This document shows positions 35,366 to 43,937 of a stretch of 64,000 bases of DNA, one piece after another. Made by a program: the position numbers and the translations under genes. Origin of the DNA: Prado023 sp963736425 (GTDB taxonomy: Bacteria > Actinomycetota > Actinomycetes > S36-B12 > CAIYMF01). Each line of letters begins with the position of its first letter. The first letter of the stretch is position 1. Location of the stretch: positions 248,001 through 312,000 of the forward strand of contig CAVTOX010000014.1 of the NCBI GenBank assembly GCA_963736425.1, written 5' to 3'. The notes below the pieces were generated by a model. The model saw only the letters and a list, made by a program, of their open reading frames with translations, was not told where the DNA came from and searched no databases.

Positions 35366-36154
35366 GTGCCCGTCGCCGTTCGCGTGATCCCCTGCCTGGA
35401 CGTCGATGCGGGGCGTGTGGTCAAGGGCGTGAACTTCGTCGACCTCGTCGATGCCGGGGACCCGGTCGAGCTGGCCGCCGCGTACGGGGTCGCCGGGGCT
35501 GATGAGTTGACGTTCCTGGACATCACGGCATCCTCCGGTGACCGCGAGACGACCTACGACGTCGTCCGGCGCACCGCCGAGCAGGTGTTCATCCCGCTCA
35601 CGGTCGGCGGTGGGGTGCGCGCTGTTTCCGACTTCGACGCCCTGCTGCGCGCGGGGGCCGACAAGTGCGGGGTCAACACGGCGGCCATCGCTCGCCCCGA
35701 GCTGCTCGCCGAGGCCGCCGACCGGTTCGGCGCCCAGTGCGTCGTGCTCTCGGTGGACGCCCGCCGGTGTGGCCCCGGTACGGCCGCTCCCGAGATCCGC
35801 ACCGACTCCGGGTTCGAGGTGACCACCCACGGCGGGCGGCGCTCGACCGGGATCGACGCGATCGGGTGGGCCGTCCGCGCAGCCGAGTTGGGTGCCGGGG
35901 AGATCCTGCTCAACTCGATGGACGCCGATGGCACCAGGACCGGATACGACCTGGAGCTGATCCGCCTGGTGCGCGCCGAGGTCCGCGTCCCGGTGATCGC
36001 CAGCGGCGGAGCAGGCCGCCTCGAGGACTTCGCCCCCGCCGTCGACGCCGGGGCCGACGCGGTACTGGCAGCCAGCGTCTTCCACTTCGGCGAGCTGACC
36101 ATCGAGCAGGTCAAGGTCGCCCTTGCCGAGTCGGGGCACACCGTCCGGCTCTGA
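35366..36154 (+). CDS. hisF: imidazole glycerol phosphate synthase cyclase subunit HisF
   Basis: HisF takes PRFAR plus ammonia from HisH and makes imidazole glycerol phosphate and AICAR. The 262-residue TIM barrel starts VRVIPCLDVDAGRVVKGVNF with catalytic Asp12, contains ELTFLDITASSGDRET and VGGGVRAVSDFDALLRAGADK (split), and ends with the phosphate-binding IASGGAGRLEDFAPA. The second catalytic Asp is in VVLSVDARR. Length is normal. It is 52 bp ahead of hisI. Confidence 0.97.
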   Translation: MPVAVRVIPCLDVDAGRVVKGVNFVDLVDAGDPVELAAAYGVAGADELTFLDITASSGDRETTYDVVRRTAEQVFIPLTVGGGVRAVSDFDALLRAGADKCGVNTAAIARPELLAEAADRFGAQCVVLSVDARRCGPGTAAPEIRTDSGFEVTTHGGRRSTGIDAIGWAVRAAELGAGEILLNSMDADGTRTGYDLELIRLVRAEVRVPVIASGGAGRLEDFAPAVDAGADAVLAASVFHFGELTIEQVKVALAESGHTVRL

Positions 36155-36194
36155 GGGTTCGTCGCGGCGCGCCGGAAGCGACGCCGGCGTGGGC

Positions 36195-36200
36195 CAGAAT
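36195..36200 (+). promoter_or_regulatory. -10-like element of hisI
   Basis: CAGAAT, 6 nt, GTG 36207. It differs from TANNNT only in the first base. Confidence 0.5.
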
Positions 36201-36206
36201 GGGCCC

Positions 36207-36572
36207 GTGGACTTCCTCGACAGTGAGCTCGACCCGGATCTGGCTGGTCGGCTGCGCCCGGCCGGGACGGCCCCCGATGGTCGCGCTCTGGTCACCGCCG
36301 TGGCCCAGGACGCCGACACCGGCCGTGTGCTGATGGTGGCCTGGATGGACGCGCAGGCCCTGGCCCAGACCCTGGCGACCCGGGTGGCCACCTACTACTC
36401 ACGCTCCCGGCAGGAGCTGTGGGTCAAGGGTGCGACCTCAGGGGCCACGCAGCAGGTCATCGGCGTGCAGCTCGACTGCGACGGGGACTCAGTCCTGCTC
36501 CGGGTGCGTCCGGCCGGGCCCGCCTGCCACACCGGCCTGGAGTCCTGCTTCGACACCCTGGAGATCGCATGA
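36207..36572 (+). CDS. hisI: phosphoribosyl-AMP cyclohydrolase
   Basis: HisI opens the adenine ring of PR-AMP, the third step of histidine synthesis. The 121-residue enzyme has VAWMDAQALAQTLAT, YYSRSRQELWVKGATSG, the metal-binding DCDGDSVLLRV and the zinc cysteines in PACHTGLESCF. GTG 36207 is chosen from the spacing to the upstream hexamer and the family length; the in-frame ATG at 36123 overlaps hisF. There is no fused HisE domain. The stop overlaps the probable trpE start ATG (36569). Confidence 0.95.
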   Translation: MDFLDSELDPDLAGRLRPAGTAPDGRALVTAVAQDADTGRVLMVAWMDAQALAQTLATRVATYYSRSRQELWVKGATSGATQQVIGVQLDCDGDSVLLRVRPAGPACHTGLESCFDTLEIA

Positions 36573-38141
36573 GCACCAGCCACGCCCGACCTCGGGAACT
36601 TCCGCGAGCTGGCCCGCTCGCGGCGCGTCATCCCGGTCGTCCGGCGCCTGCTGGCAGACGGTGACACCCCGGTCGGGCTCTACCGGAAGCTGGCCGGCGA
36701 ACGGCCCGGGACATTCCTGTTGGAGTCCGCCGAGCACGGCCGGGTCTGGTCGCGCTACTCGTTCATCGGCGTGCAGGCCGCCGCGATGCTCTCCGAGGTC
36801 GACGGACAGGCCACCTGGCGCGGACGTGCTCCACTGGGGGTGCCCACCTCGGGCAACCCGCTGGAGGCCATGCGCGACTCCCTGGCGTTGTTGCACACCG
36901 ACACCCTCGACAGCGACGACCTCCCGCCCCTGACCGGCGGCCTCGTCGGAATGATCGGCTACGACGCGGTCCGGCGCTGGGAGCGGCTACCGGACGCCAA
37001 CCCGGACGAGCTCGGTCTTCCCGAGCTCGCGATGCTGCTGGCCATCGACCTCGCCGTGCTCGACCACTGGGACGGCACCGTGCTGCTGATCGCCAACGCG
37101 GTGAACTATGACGCCACCGACGATCGAGTCGCGGAGGCCTGGGTCGACGCGGTGGCCCGCCTCGATGCGATGGAGCAGGCGCTGGCGGCGCCCAGCCCTG
37201 CGTCGGCCGCCTCGCTGGACCTGGTCCCCGCCCCGCTGGACGTTCTCTCGCGGACCCGCCCCGAGGACTACATGTCGGGAGTCGAGGCTGCCAAGGAGCA
37301 CATCCGAGCCGGCGACGCCTTCCAGATCGTGCTGTCCCAGAGATTCGACCGTCCGACCTCGGCCAGCGCCCTGGACATCTACCGGATGCTGCGGGTCAAC
37401 AACCCGAGCCCCTACATGTACCTGTTCCGGTTCCCCGAGCCCGGAACGGGCGAGGACCTCGGCGATCATGTGGCCTTCGACGTGGTGGGGTCCAGCCCTG
37501 AGGCGCTGGTGAAGCTCACCGCGGGCCACGCGATGCTGCATCCGATCGCCGGGACCCGGCCGCGTGGCGCGACCCCGGAGGACGACGCCACCCTTGCCGA
37601 GGAGCTGCTCGCCGATGAGAAGGAGCGCGCCGAGCACCTGATGCTCGTCGATCTCGGCCGCAACGACCTGGGCCGTGTGTGCGCCCCGGGCAGTGTCGAG
37701 GTCGTGGACTTCATGTCCATCGAGAAGTACTCGCACGTGATGCACATCGTCTCCACGGTCACCGGCCGGCTGGCCGAGGGCCGCAGTGCCTATGACCTGC
37801 TTGCCGCGACCTTCCCGGCCGGCACGCTCTCGGGCGCCCCGAAGCCGCGCGCGATGGCGATCATCGACAACCTGGAGCCAGCCCGTCGCGGGCTCTACGG
37901 GGGGGCAGTGGGGTACCTGGACTTCGCCGGCAACATGGACGCCGCGATCGCGATCCGCACCGCCGTCCTGCGAAACGGGGTCGCCCACGTCCAGGCGGGT
38001 GCCGGCCTCGTGGCCGACTCCGTGCCGCAGACCGAGCACGACGAGTGCCGGAACAAGGCTGCGGCGGTGCTCGCCGCGATCACGATGGCCGAGGGGTTGC
38101 GCCCGGCGGGGCAATCGGATGCCAGAATGACCCATCACTGA
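36569..38141 (+). CDS. trpE: anthranilate synthase component I (TrpE), frameshifted near the start
   Basis: TrpE makes anthranilate from chorismate. The main frame shows the chorismate-binding domain with IAGTRPRGATPEDD, LVDLGRNDLGRV, SVEVVDFMSIEKYSHVMHIV (in part) and LSGAPKPRAM; the N-terminal domain carries the feedback motif LLESAEHGRVWSRYSF. The main frame has no start codon upstream (it opens right after the hisI stop), but ATG 36569 in the neighbouring frame reads MSTSHA then, if one C of 36585-36587 is removed, continues DLGNFRELARSRRVIPV. The restored protein has 523 residues, normal for TrpE. No trpG follows. Confidence 0.9.
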
Positions 38142-38156
38142 CCAGCGAGGAGTCTC

Positions 38157-38360
38157 ATGAGCACCGAGCACGACAACCACGGGCGGACGCCGGCCAACTG
38201 GACCGGCGCGGCCATCATCACGATCGCCTTCATCGTGGGCACCGTCGGTGTGGTGATCGCCCAGCCAATCGTCTTCTGGGTCGGCGTAGTGCTGATCGTC
38301 GTCGGCATGGTCGTCTGGAAGGTCATGGCCGGGATGGAGTCCAACTCCGAAGCCGGCTGA
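38157..38360 (+). CDS. small HGxxPAxWT membrane protein (DUF6704-like)
   Basis: A 67-residue protein with the N-terminal motif HGRTPANWTGA and two hydrophobic segments (about residues 18-36 and 40-58). Such HGxxPAAWT proteins sit next to trpE/trpC in many actinobacteria; their function is unknown. GAGGAG lies 8 nt upstream of the ATG. The gene is 15 bp after trpE. Confidence 0.82.
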   Translation: MSTEHDNHGRTPANWTGAAIITIAFIVGTVGVVIAQPIVFWVGVVLIVVGMVVWKVMAGMESNSEAG

Positions 38361-38418
38361 CCTGACCCGAACGTCCCCTCGATCGGATCCGTACTGACCA
38401 TAGGGAGGATGGGTTTCC

Positions 38419-39108
38419 ATGAGCGTCGAGAACCGCGGACTGGTGCTCGTCGCCGAGGACGAGAAGCCCATCGCAGACCTGATCGGGATGTACCTGCGCC
38501 GTGACGGGTTCGGCGTGCACGCCGTGGCGACCGGGCCGGAGGCCTTGGCGGCCGCGCGCAGGCTGCACCCGGTGGCACTGATCCTCGACGTGGGGCTGCC
38601 CGGCATCGACGGCACCGAGGTCTGCCGGACGCTGCGCGCTGAGGGGGATCCGGTCCCCATCCTGTTCTGCACCGCTCGCGACGACGAGATCGATCGCGTG
38701 CTCGGCCTGGAGATGGGCGGCGACGACTACATCACCAAGCCGTTCAGCCCGCGTGAGGTGGTGGCCCGGGTCAAGGCCGTGCTGCGTCGCACCGGTGGAC
38801 CCATCGAGGGTGACGACCGGTCGCTCGTGCTGGGCGCGGTCGAGCTCAACCGCGGGCGTCACAGGGTGACAGTCTCCGGTGTGCCCATCGATCTCACAGC
38901 CACCGAGTTCGAGCTGCTGGCCTACCTCATGGCCCGCCCCGGGCGCGTGGTGACCCGTGACCAGCTCCTGTCCGCGGTGTGGGGCTATGCCGCCGCGGCC
39001 GGCACCAGGACCGTGGACGTGCATGTGGCCCAGGTCCGGGCCAAGCTCGGCGACGCCAGCCCGATCCGGACGGTCCGCGGCGTGGGGTACAGCGCGGACG
39101 AGGAATGA
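38419..39108 (+). CDS. OmpR/PhoB-type response regulator
   Basis: A 229-residue two-component regulator. Receiver domain: acidic pocket Glu13/Asp14 (VAEDEKPIAD), phospho-acceptor Asp57 (ALILDVGLPGIDG), Lys107 (DDYITKPFSP). DNA-binding winged helix: LTATEFELLAYLMARPGRVV and TVDVHVAQVRAKLG. GGGAGGA lies upstream of ATG 38419. It overlaps the histidine kinase by 4 nt and is therefore its partner. The target genes cannot be read from the sequence. Confidence 0.93.
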   Translation: MSVENRGLVLVAEDEKPIADLIGMYLRRDGFGVHAVATGPEALAAARRLHPVALILDVGLPGIDGTEVCRTLRAEGDPVPILFCTARDDEIDRVLGLEMGGDDYITKPFSPREVVARVKAVLRRTGGPIEGDDRSLVLGAVELNRGRHRVTVSGVPIDLTATEFELLAYLMARPGRVVTRDQLLSAVWGYAAAAGTRTVDVHVAQVRAKLGDASPIRTVRGVGYSADEE

Positions 39109-40595
39109 GTCGTACCAGCCTCTCGCGCCGGTTGCCCCTGGTGATGGCCGGGGTCGCTGCGATCGCCGTGCTGATCGGCGCGCTTATCGCGTGGCCCCTG
39201 CTGCGCGCTGCCGCGGACAGCACCGCCCAGCGGACCCTGTCGCGCACTGCCGACCTGACCGCCGAGCTGCTGCAGCGGACGGCAGCCGGCGAGTTCTCGA
39301 CGGGTCCCCGCGGCGGCTTCAACGCCCGGCTGGAGGCACTGCTGGCGCCCCAGAAGGTCACGTTCTACCTCTGTGACGCGAGCGTGTGCGGTGATTCCGC
39401 AGGCCTCGTGGTCCCCGCGTCGGCGGTGGAGCAGCCCGTGCGCGCCTCCGATGTGCAGACGGTGACCAGCGGGGGAGACGTGTCCGACCGACGCGCGGGC
39501 CTGTCGGGTGCGAGCTACGTCGAGGGCCGTCCGGTTGCCGACGGGATCGGCGTCCTGCTCGTGCAGCCCGCCGCGGTGGCCCGGGACCTGAGCATGCCGG
39601 CGCTCGGCCGCCTCGCCATGGCCCTGGCGCTGGGACTCCTCGTGGCGGTCTTGATCGGCTACTGGGTGGCTCGGCGGCTCACCCGTCCCCTGGTGCAGGC
39701 GGCCGCCGCGGCGAACGCGATGAGCTCCGGGCAGCGCGACGTCCGGATCGACCCCCAGGGCCCCAGTGAGGTGGCTGATATCGCGATCGCACTCAACCGG
39801 CTGTCGGCCGCGCTCAACGAGAGTGAGGCCCGGCAGCGCGAGTTCTTCCTGACGGTCTCCCACGAGCTGCGCACCCCGCTGACCTCGGTGAAGGGCTATG
39901 CCGAGGCCCTCGCCGACGGCGTGGTCCCGCCTGAGGACATCCCGGCTGTGGCGGGTGTGGTCCGCTCCGAGGCTGACCACCTCGACCGTCTCGTGGCCGA
40001 TCTGCTGGACCTCGCGCGGCTCGGGGCCGTCGATGTCGCCGTGGAGCCGGTTGATCTCGACCTCGCTGTCCTGGGCGCGGACGCGGCTGCGGTGTGGGCA
40101 GGGCGGTCCGCGCGGTCCGGCGTCCGCTTCGTCGACGAGGTGGTGCGTACCCCGCTGCTGGTGCGCACCGATCCGGTCCGGGTCCGCCAGATCATCGACA
40201 ACCTGATGGAGAACGCGCTGCGGGTGACCGGGGAGGGTGCTCCGGTGGTGCTGCGGGTCTCGGCCGGCCCGACGGCGCAGGAGTTCCTCGTCGAGGTGCG
40301 TGACGGTGGTCCGGGGCTCACTGAGGACGACCTGGCCGTCGCCTTCGAGCCAGGTGAGCTGCACGCCCGGTACCGCGGAGTCCGCAAGGTCGGGTCCGGC
40401 GTGGGACTGGCCCTGGTGGCCCGCCTCGCCGACAGGCTGGGAGGCCGGGCGCAGGCCGGTATCGCACCCGAGGGTGGGGCCGCGTTCCTGGTCGTCCTGC
40501 CCGACCTTCCGGCGGTGGAGGCTGACTCGGTGGTCAGCTCGCCGAGGATCCCAACCACGGAACCGCAAGGCGCAGGATCCACCAGCCCAGGGTGA
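39105..40595 (+). CDS. sensor histidine kinase
   Basis: A 496-residue membrane kinase: TM1 at about residues 12-32, an extracellular domain of about 130 residues with two cysteines (FYLCDASVCGDS), TM2 about 168-188, HAMP (RRLTRPLVQAAAAANAM), HisKA with His253 in LTVSHELRTPLTSVKG, and HATPase with N-box DNLMENALRVT, DGGPGLTEDDL and GSGVGLALVARLADRLGG. The two extracellular cysteines could form a disulfide; the signal is unknown. The start overlaps the response regulator stop. The C-terminal 20 codons overlap the convergent DUF2752 gene. Confidence 0.93.
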   Translation: MSRTSLSRRLPLVMAGVAAIAVLIGALIAWPLLRAAADSTAQRTLSRTADLTAELLQRTAAGEFSTGPRGGFNARLEALLAPQKVTFYLCDASVCGDSAGLVVPASAVEQPVRASDVQTVTSGGDVSDRRAGLSGASYVEGRPVADGIGVLLVQPAAVARDLSMPALGRLAMALALGLLVAVLIGYWVARRLTRPLVQAAAAANAMSSGQRDVRIDPQGPSEVADIAIALNRLSAALNESEARQREFFLTVSHELRTPLTSVKGYAEALADGVVPPEDIPAVAGVVRSEADHLDRLVADLLDLARLGAVDVAVEPVDLDLAVLGADAAAVWAGRSARSGVRFVDEVVRTPLLVRTDPVRVRQIIDNLMENALRVTGEGAPVVLRVSAGPTAQEFLVEVRDGGPGLTEDDLAVAFEPGELHARYRGVRKVGSGVGLALVARLADRLGGRAQAGIAPEGGAAFLVVLPDLPAVEADSVVSSPRIPTTEPQGAGSTSPG

Positions 40596-40953
40596 TGGCC
40601 ATCAGGACCAGAACTGTCCGGTTGGCGATCACGGGCGCGGGCAGCCCGCGCCACGAGCGCGCGACCCAGACGCCCCAGGCCACCACGGCCAGCGGCAGGA
40701 TCACCAGCACGAACAGGGCGTTGTGGTCCAGGGCCGCGAGCACATCGCCGTGGGCCAGGCTCGCCGCCGCACGGGTCGCCCCACAGAACGGGCAGTCCAA
40801 GCCGGTCAGTGTCCGCCAGGGGCACGGGGTCGGCCCGGCGTCGCCGATCCGCAGCGTTGCGGCCGTGAGCCAGGCAGCCCCGACCCCGGCCAGCACAGCA
40901 GCAGGGCCGAGCATGTTCCGGCTGCGCTGGGCGCTGGCCGTCGAGATGCTCAC
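40534..40953 (-). CDS. DUF2752 membrane protein
   Basis: A 139-residue protein with the DUF2752 signature CPWRTLTGLDCPFCGATRA (CxxC-type cysteines) followed by the GDVLAALDHNALFVLV segment and three membrane segments. Function unknown; it is a frequent neighbour of trpC in actinobacteria. GTG 40953 is preferred because TACCCT lies 7 nt upstream; a longer frame to 41874 runs antisense through trpC and is not credible. It lies on the opposite strand between the kinase and trpC and overlaps the kinase 3' end by 62 bp. Confidence 0.82.
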   Translation of the reverse strand: MSISTASAQRSRNMLGPAAVLAGVGAAWLTAATLRIGDAGPTPCPWRTLTGLDCPFCGATRAAASLAHGDVLAALDHNALFVLVILPLAVVAWGVWVARSWRGLPAPVIANRTVLVLMAITLGWWILRLAVPWLGSSAS

Positions 40954-40960
40954 GCTGGCA

Positions 40961-40966
40961 AGGGTA
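40961..40966 (-). promoter_or_regulatory. -10 element and leaderless start of the DUF2752 gene
   Basis: TACCCT on the minus strand, 7 nt, then GTG 40953. Confidence 0.5.
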
Positions 40967-41073
40967 GCGCCGCACCTGACGATCTGGAGTGCCTGGCGCG
41001 GGGTCGATTCGGTGGACGAGTCGGTCACTGCGTACCCTCTCCACCAGGATCGGGCGACGACGTGGAGGTGCGC

Positions 41074-41886
41074 ATGACAGTTCTCGACGACATCCTCGTC
41101 GGCGTGCGCGCCGACGTCGCCGAACGCATGGGACGCGTCCCCCTCGACGAGCTCAAGGAGCGGGCCAGCCAGGCGCCCGCGCCGCGCAATGGTGTCGCTG
41201 CGCTCCGTCAGGACGACGAGGTGACCGTCATTGCCGAGGTCAAGCGCTCCTCGCCCAGCAAGGGGGCGCTGGCGGCCATCGAGGACCCGGCCGCCCTGGC
41301 GCGCGAGTACGAGGCGGGCGGCGCCCACGCGATCTCCGTGCTCACCGAGGGCCGACGATTCGGTGGGTCCCTCGATGACCTCGTGGCCGTCCGCCACGCC
41401 GTCGACGTACCAGTCCTGCGCAAGGACTTCATCGTCTCGAGCTACCAGCTCTGGGAGGCTCGAGCTGCCGGCGCTGACATCGTCCTGCTGATCGTGGCCG
41501 CCCTGAGCCAGGATGCCCTCGTCTCGTTGCACGAGCGGGCCCAGTCGATTGGGCTTACGGTCCTCGTGGAGGTGCATGACGTGGACGAGGTTCCCCGGGC
41601 CCTGGATGCCGGAGCGCGAGTCATCGGCGTCAATGTCCGCGACCTGCGGACGCTGACCGTGGATCGCGACCACTTCGCGCGCGTCGCCCCGATCATCCCC
41701 GACACCGTGGTCCGCGTGGCCGAGAGCGGCGTGCGCGGCCCCCATGACCTGATCTCGTACGCCAACGCCGGCGCCGACGCCGTCCTGGTGGGGGAGGCCC
41801 TCGTGACCGGCGGGGATCCCCGACAGGCCGTGCACGACCTGGTCACAGCGGGCGCCCACCCGGCCCTCCGACACGGACGCCCATGA
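41074..41886 (+). CDS. trpC: indole-3-glycerol phosphate synthase
   Basis: TrpC closes the indole ring. The 270-residue TIM barrel has the substrate/catalytic regions VIAEVKRSSPSKGAL, ISVLTEGRRFGGSL, VLRKDFIVSSYQ, VIGVNVRDLRTL and VAESGVRGPHDL. GGAGG (41064-41068) precedes ATG 41074. It is monofunctional (no TrpF domain) and overlaps trpB by 4 nt. Confidence 0.97.
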   Translation: MTVLDDILVGVRADVAERMGRVPLDELKERASQAPAPRNGVAALRQDDEVTVIAEVKRSSPSKGALAAIEDPAALAREYEAGGAHAISVLTEGRRFGGSLDDLVAVRHAVDVPVLRKDFIVSSYQLWEARAAGADIVLLIVAALSQDALVSLHERAQSIGLTVLVEVHDVDEVPRALDAGARVIGVNVRDLRTLTVDRDHFARVAPIIPDTVVRVAESGVRGPHDLISYANAGADAVLVGEALVTGGDPRQAVHDLVTAGAHPALRHGRP

Positions 41887-43133
41887 CCGCTGATCTGACC
41901 AACCTGGGCCTCATCCCGGGGACGTCGTCCACCCCCGACGCCACGGGGCACTTCGGTGTGTTCGGCGGTCGATTCGTCCCGGAGGCGCTCATCGCGGCCC
42001 TCGACGAGCTGGCCGCGGCCTACGCGGCGGCGCGGGTCGACCCGGTGTTCCTGTCCGAGCTCGACCACCTGGCGCGGACCTACACCGGGCGGCCGACCCC
42101 GATCACCGAGGCGCCACGGTTCGCGTCGGCCGGGGGGGTGACCGCGCGCATCGTGCTCAAGCGTGAGGACCTCAACCACACCGGGTCGCACAAGATCAAC
42201 AACGTCCTCGGCCAGGCCCTGTTGGCCGTCCGGATGGGCAAGCACCGGGTGATCGCCGAGACCGGCGCCGGCCAGCACGGGGTTGCCACCGCGACCGCCG
42301 CAGCCCTGATGGGCCTGGAGTGCGTGGTCTACATGGGTCTCGAGGACACCCGCCGTCAGGCCCTGAACGTCGCCCGGATGAAGCTCCTGGGCGCGCAGGT
42401 GATCCCCGTGACCACCGGGTCCCAGACCCTCAAGGACGCGGTCAACGAGGCCATGCGCGACTGGGTCACCAACGTGGAGGACACCCACTACCTGCTGGGC
42501 ACCGTGGCCGGACCGCACCCGTTCCCACAGATGGTCCGCGACTTCCACCGGGTCATCGGGGTCGAGGCCCGCGCACAGGTGCTGGCCGACTACGGCCGGC
42601 TGCCCGACGCGGTCGCCGCATGCGTCGGTGGCGGCTCGAACGCCATCGGCATCTTCCACCCGTTCCTCGACGATGCCGGCGTGGCGCTGCACGGCTACGA
42701 GGCAGCCGGGGACGGCGTGGAGACCGGGAGGCACGCGGCCACGATCACCGGCGGGACCATCGGCGTGTTCCAGGGGACCCGCTCCTACCTGCTCCAGGAC
42801 GACGAGGGCCAGACCACCGAGTCGCACTCGATCTCCGCCGGGCTGGACTACCCGGGCGTCGGCCCCGAGCACTCCTACCTGGCGCAGACCGGCCGCGCCC
42901 ACTACCACCCGGTCACCGACGCCGAGGCGATGGACGCCTTCAGCCTGCTGTGCCGCACCGAGGGGATCATCCCGGCGATCGAGAGTGCCCATGCCCTTTC
43001 CGGGGCGTTGCAGCTCGGCCGTGAGCTCGGCCCCGAGGGGATCGTGCTGGTCAACCTGTCCGGTCGCGGGGACAAGGACGTCAGCACCGCGGCCACGTGG
43101 TTCGGGATCGACCTGGGCGAGGGGCAGATGTGA
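41883..43133 (+). CDS. trpB: tryptophan synthase beta chain
   Basis: TrpB condenses indole and serine using PLP. The Schiff-base Lys104 is in NHTGSHKINNVLGQ; the phosphate loop CVGGGSNAIG and the indole channel region GLDYPGVGPEHSYL are present. The 416-residue length is normal. Coupled to trpC upstream (ATGA) and to trpA downstream (GTGA). Confidence 0.98.
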   Translation: MTADLTNLGLIPGTSSTPDATGHFGVFGGRFVPEALIAALDELAAAYAAARVDPVFLSELDHLARTYTGRPTPITEAPRFASAGGVTARIVLKREDLNHTGSHKINNVLGQALLAVRMGKHRVIAETGAGQHGVATATAAALMGLECVVYMGLEDTRRQALNVARMKLLGAQVIPVTTGSQTLKDAVNEAMRDWVTNVEDTHYLLGTVAGPHPFPQMVRDFHRVIGVEARAQVLADYGRLPDAVAACVGGGSNAIGIFHPFLDDAGVALHGYEAAGDGVETGRHAATITGGTIGVFQGTRSYLLQDDEGQTTESHSISAGLDYPGVGPEHSYLAQTGRAHYHPVTDAEAMDAFSLLCRTEGIIPAIESAHALSGALQLGRELGPEGIVLVNLSGRGDKDVSTAATWFGIDLGEGQM

Positions 43134-43930
43134 GCACGCTGCATGAGGCGTTCGCGCGGGCCCGCGCGGAGGGTCGCGCCGCCCTGATCGGTTACCTGCC
43201 CAGCGGGTTCCCCACCCAGGCCGAGGGCGTCGCCCTGGCTGCGGCCATGGTGGCGGCCGGTGTCGACATCGTCGAGGTGGGGCTGCCCTACTCCGATCCG
43301 CTGATGGACGGTCCGACGATCCAGGCTGCCGTGCTCCAGTCCCTGAACGCGGGATCGAACCTCGCCCACGTGCTCGACACGGTTGCGGCCGTGGCTGCGA
43401 CCGGCGCCCCGACGCTGGTCATGTCGTACTGGAACCCGATCGAGCGGATCGGCGTCGAGGCATTCGCCGACCGTCTCCAGGGTGCTGGGGGCGTGGGCGT
43501 GATCACCCCGGACCTCACGCCCGAGGAGGCCGACGACTGGGTGGCAGCCACGCAGGCTGCGGGCCTCGACCGGGTGTTCCTGGTCGCCCCGTCGAGCAGC
43601 GACGAGCGGATCGCCGCCGTCGCGGGAATCACCAACGGCTTCGTCTACGCGGCCTCGCTGATGGGCGTCACCGGGGCGCGGGCGAGCGTCGGCTCGGGGC
43701 CCGTGAGCTCGTCGCCCGCGTGCGGGCGCTCACCGACCTGCCCGGTGGCAGTCGGCCTCGGAGTGTCCACCGGGGACCAGGCCGCCGAGGTCGCGTCCTA
43801 CGCAGACGGCGTGATCGTCGGATCGGCGTTCATCGCGCGGATCCTGGCCGCACCCGACCACGCCGCTGCCGTGGCCGCAGTCCGGGAGTTGGCCGCCGAG
43901 TTGGCAGCCGGGGTCCGTCGGCGGGCGTAG
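43130..43930 (+). CDS. trpA: tryptophan synthase alpha chain, with an internal frame-shifted segment
   Basis: TrpA splits indole-3-glycerol phosphate into indole and G3P. The catalytic Glu is in DIVEVGLPYSDPLMDGP and the catalytic Asp in GVGVITPDLTPEEAD. Residues about 190-205 read as SGPVSSSPACGRSPTC, which is not TrpA; the neighbouring frame reads ARELVARVRALTDLPV, as expected. A missing G at 43696-43699 and an extra C at 43741-43743 cancel out, so the frame stays open and the protein keeps 266 residues. The start GTG 43130 overlaps the trpB stop. Confidence 0.93.
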   Translation: MSTLHEAFARARAEGRAALIGYLPSGFPTQAEGVALAAAMVAAGVDIVEVGLPYSDPLMDGPTIQAAVLQSLNAGSNLAHVLDTVAAVAATGAPTLVMSYWNPIERIGVEAFADRLQGAGGVGVITPDLTPEEADDWVAATQAAGLDRVFLVAPSSSDERIAAVAGITNGFVYAASLMGVTGARASVGSGPVSSSPACGRSPTCPVAVGLGVSTGDQAAEVASYADGVIVGSAFIARILAAPDHAAAVAAVRELAAELAAGVRRRA

Positions 43931-43937
43931 CGCCGGC

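Noticed and set aside
40534..41874. 446-codon minus-strand frame
   Set aside because: Only the last 139 codons are DUF2752; the rest is antisense to trpC, and a leaderless start at 40953 fits.
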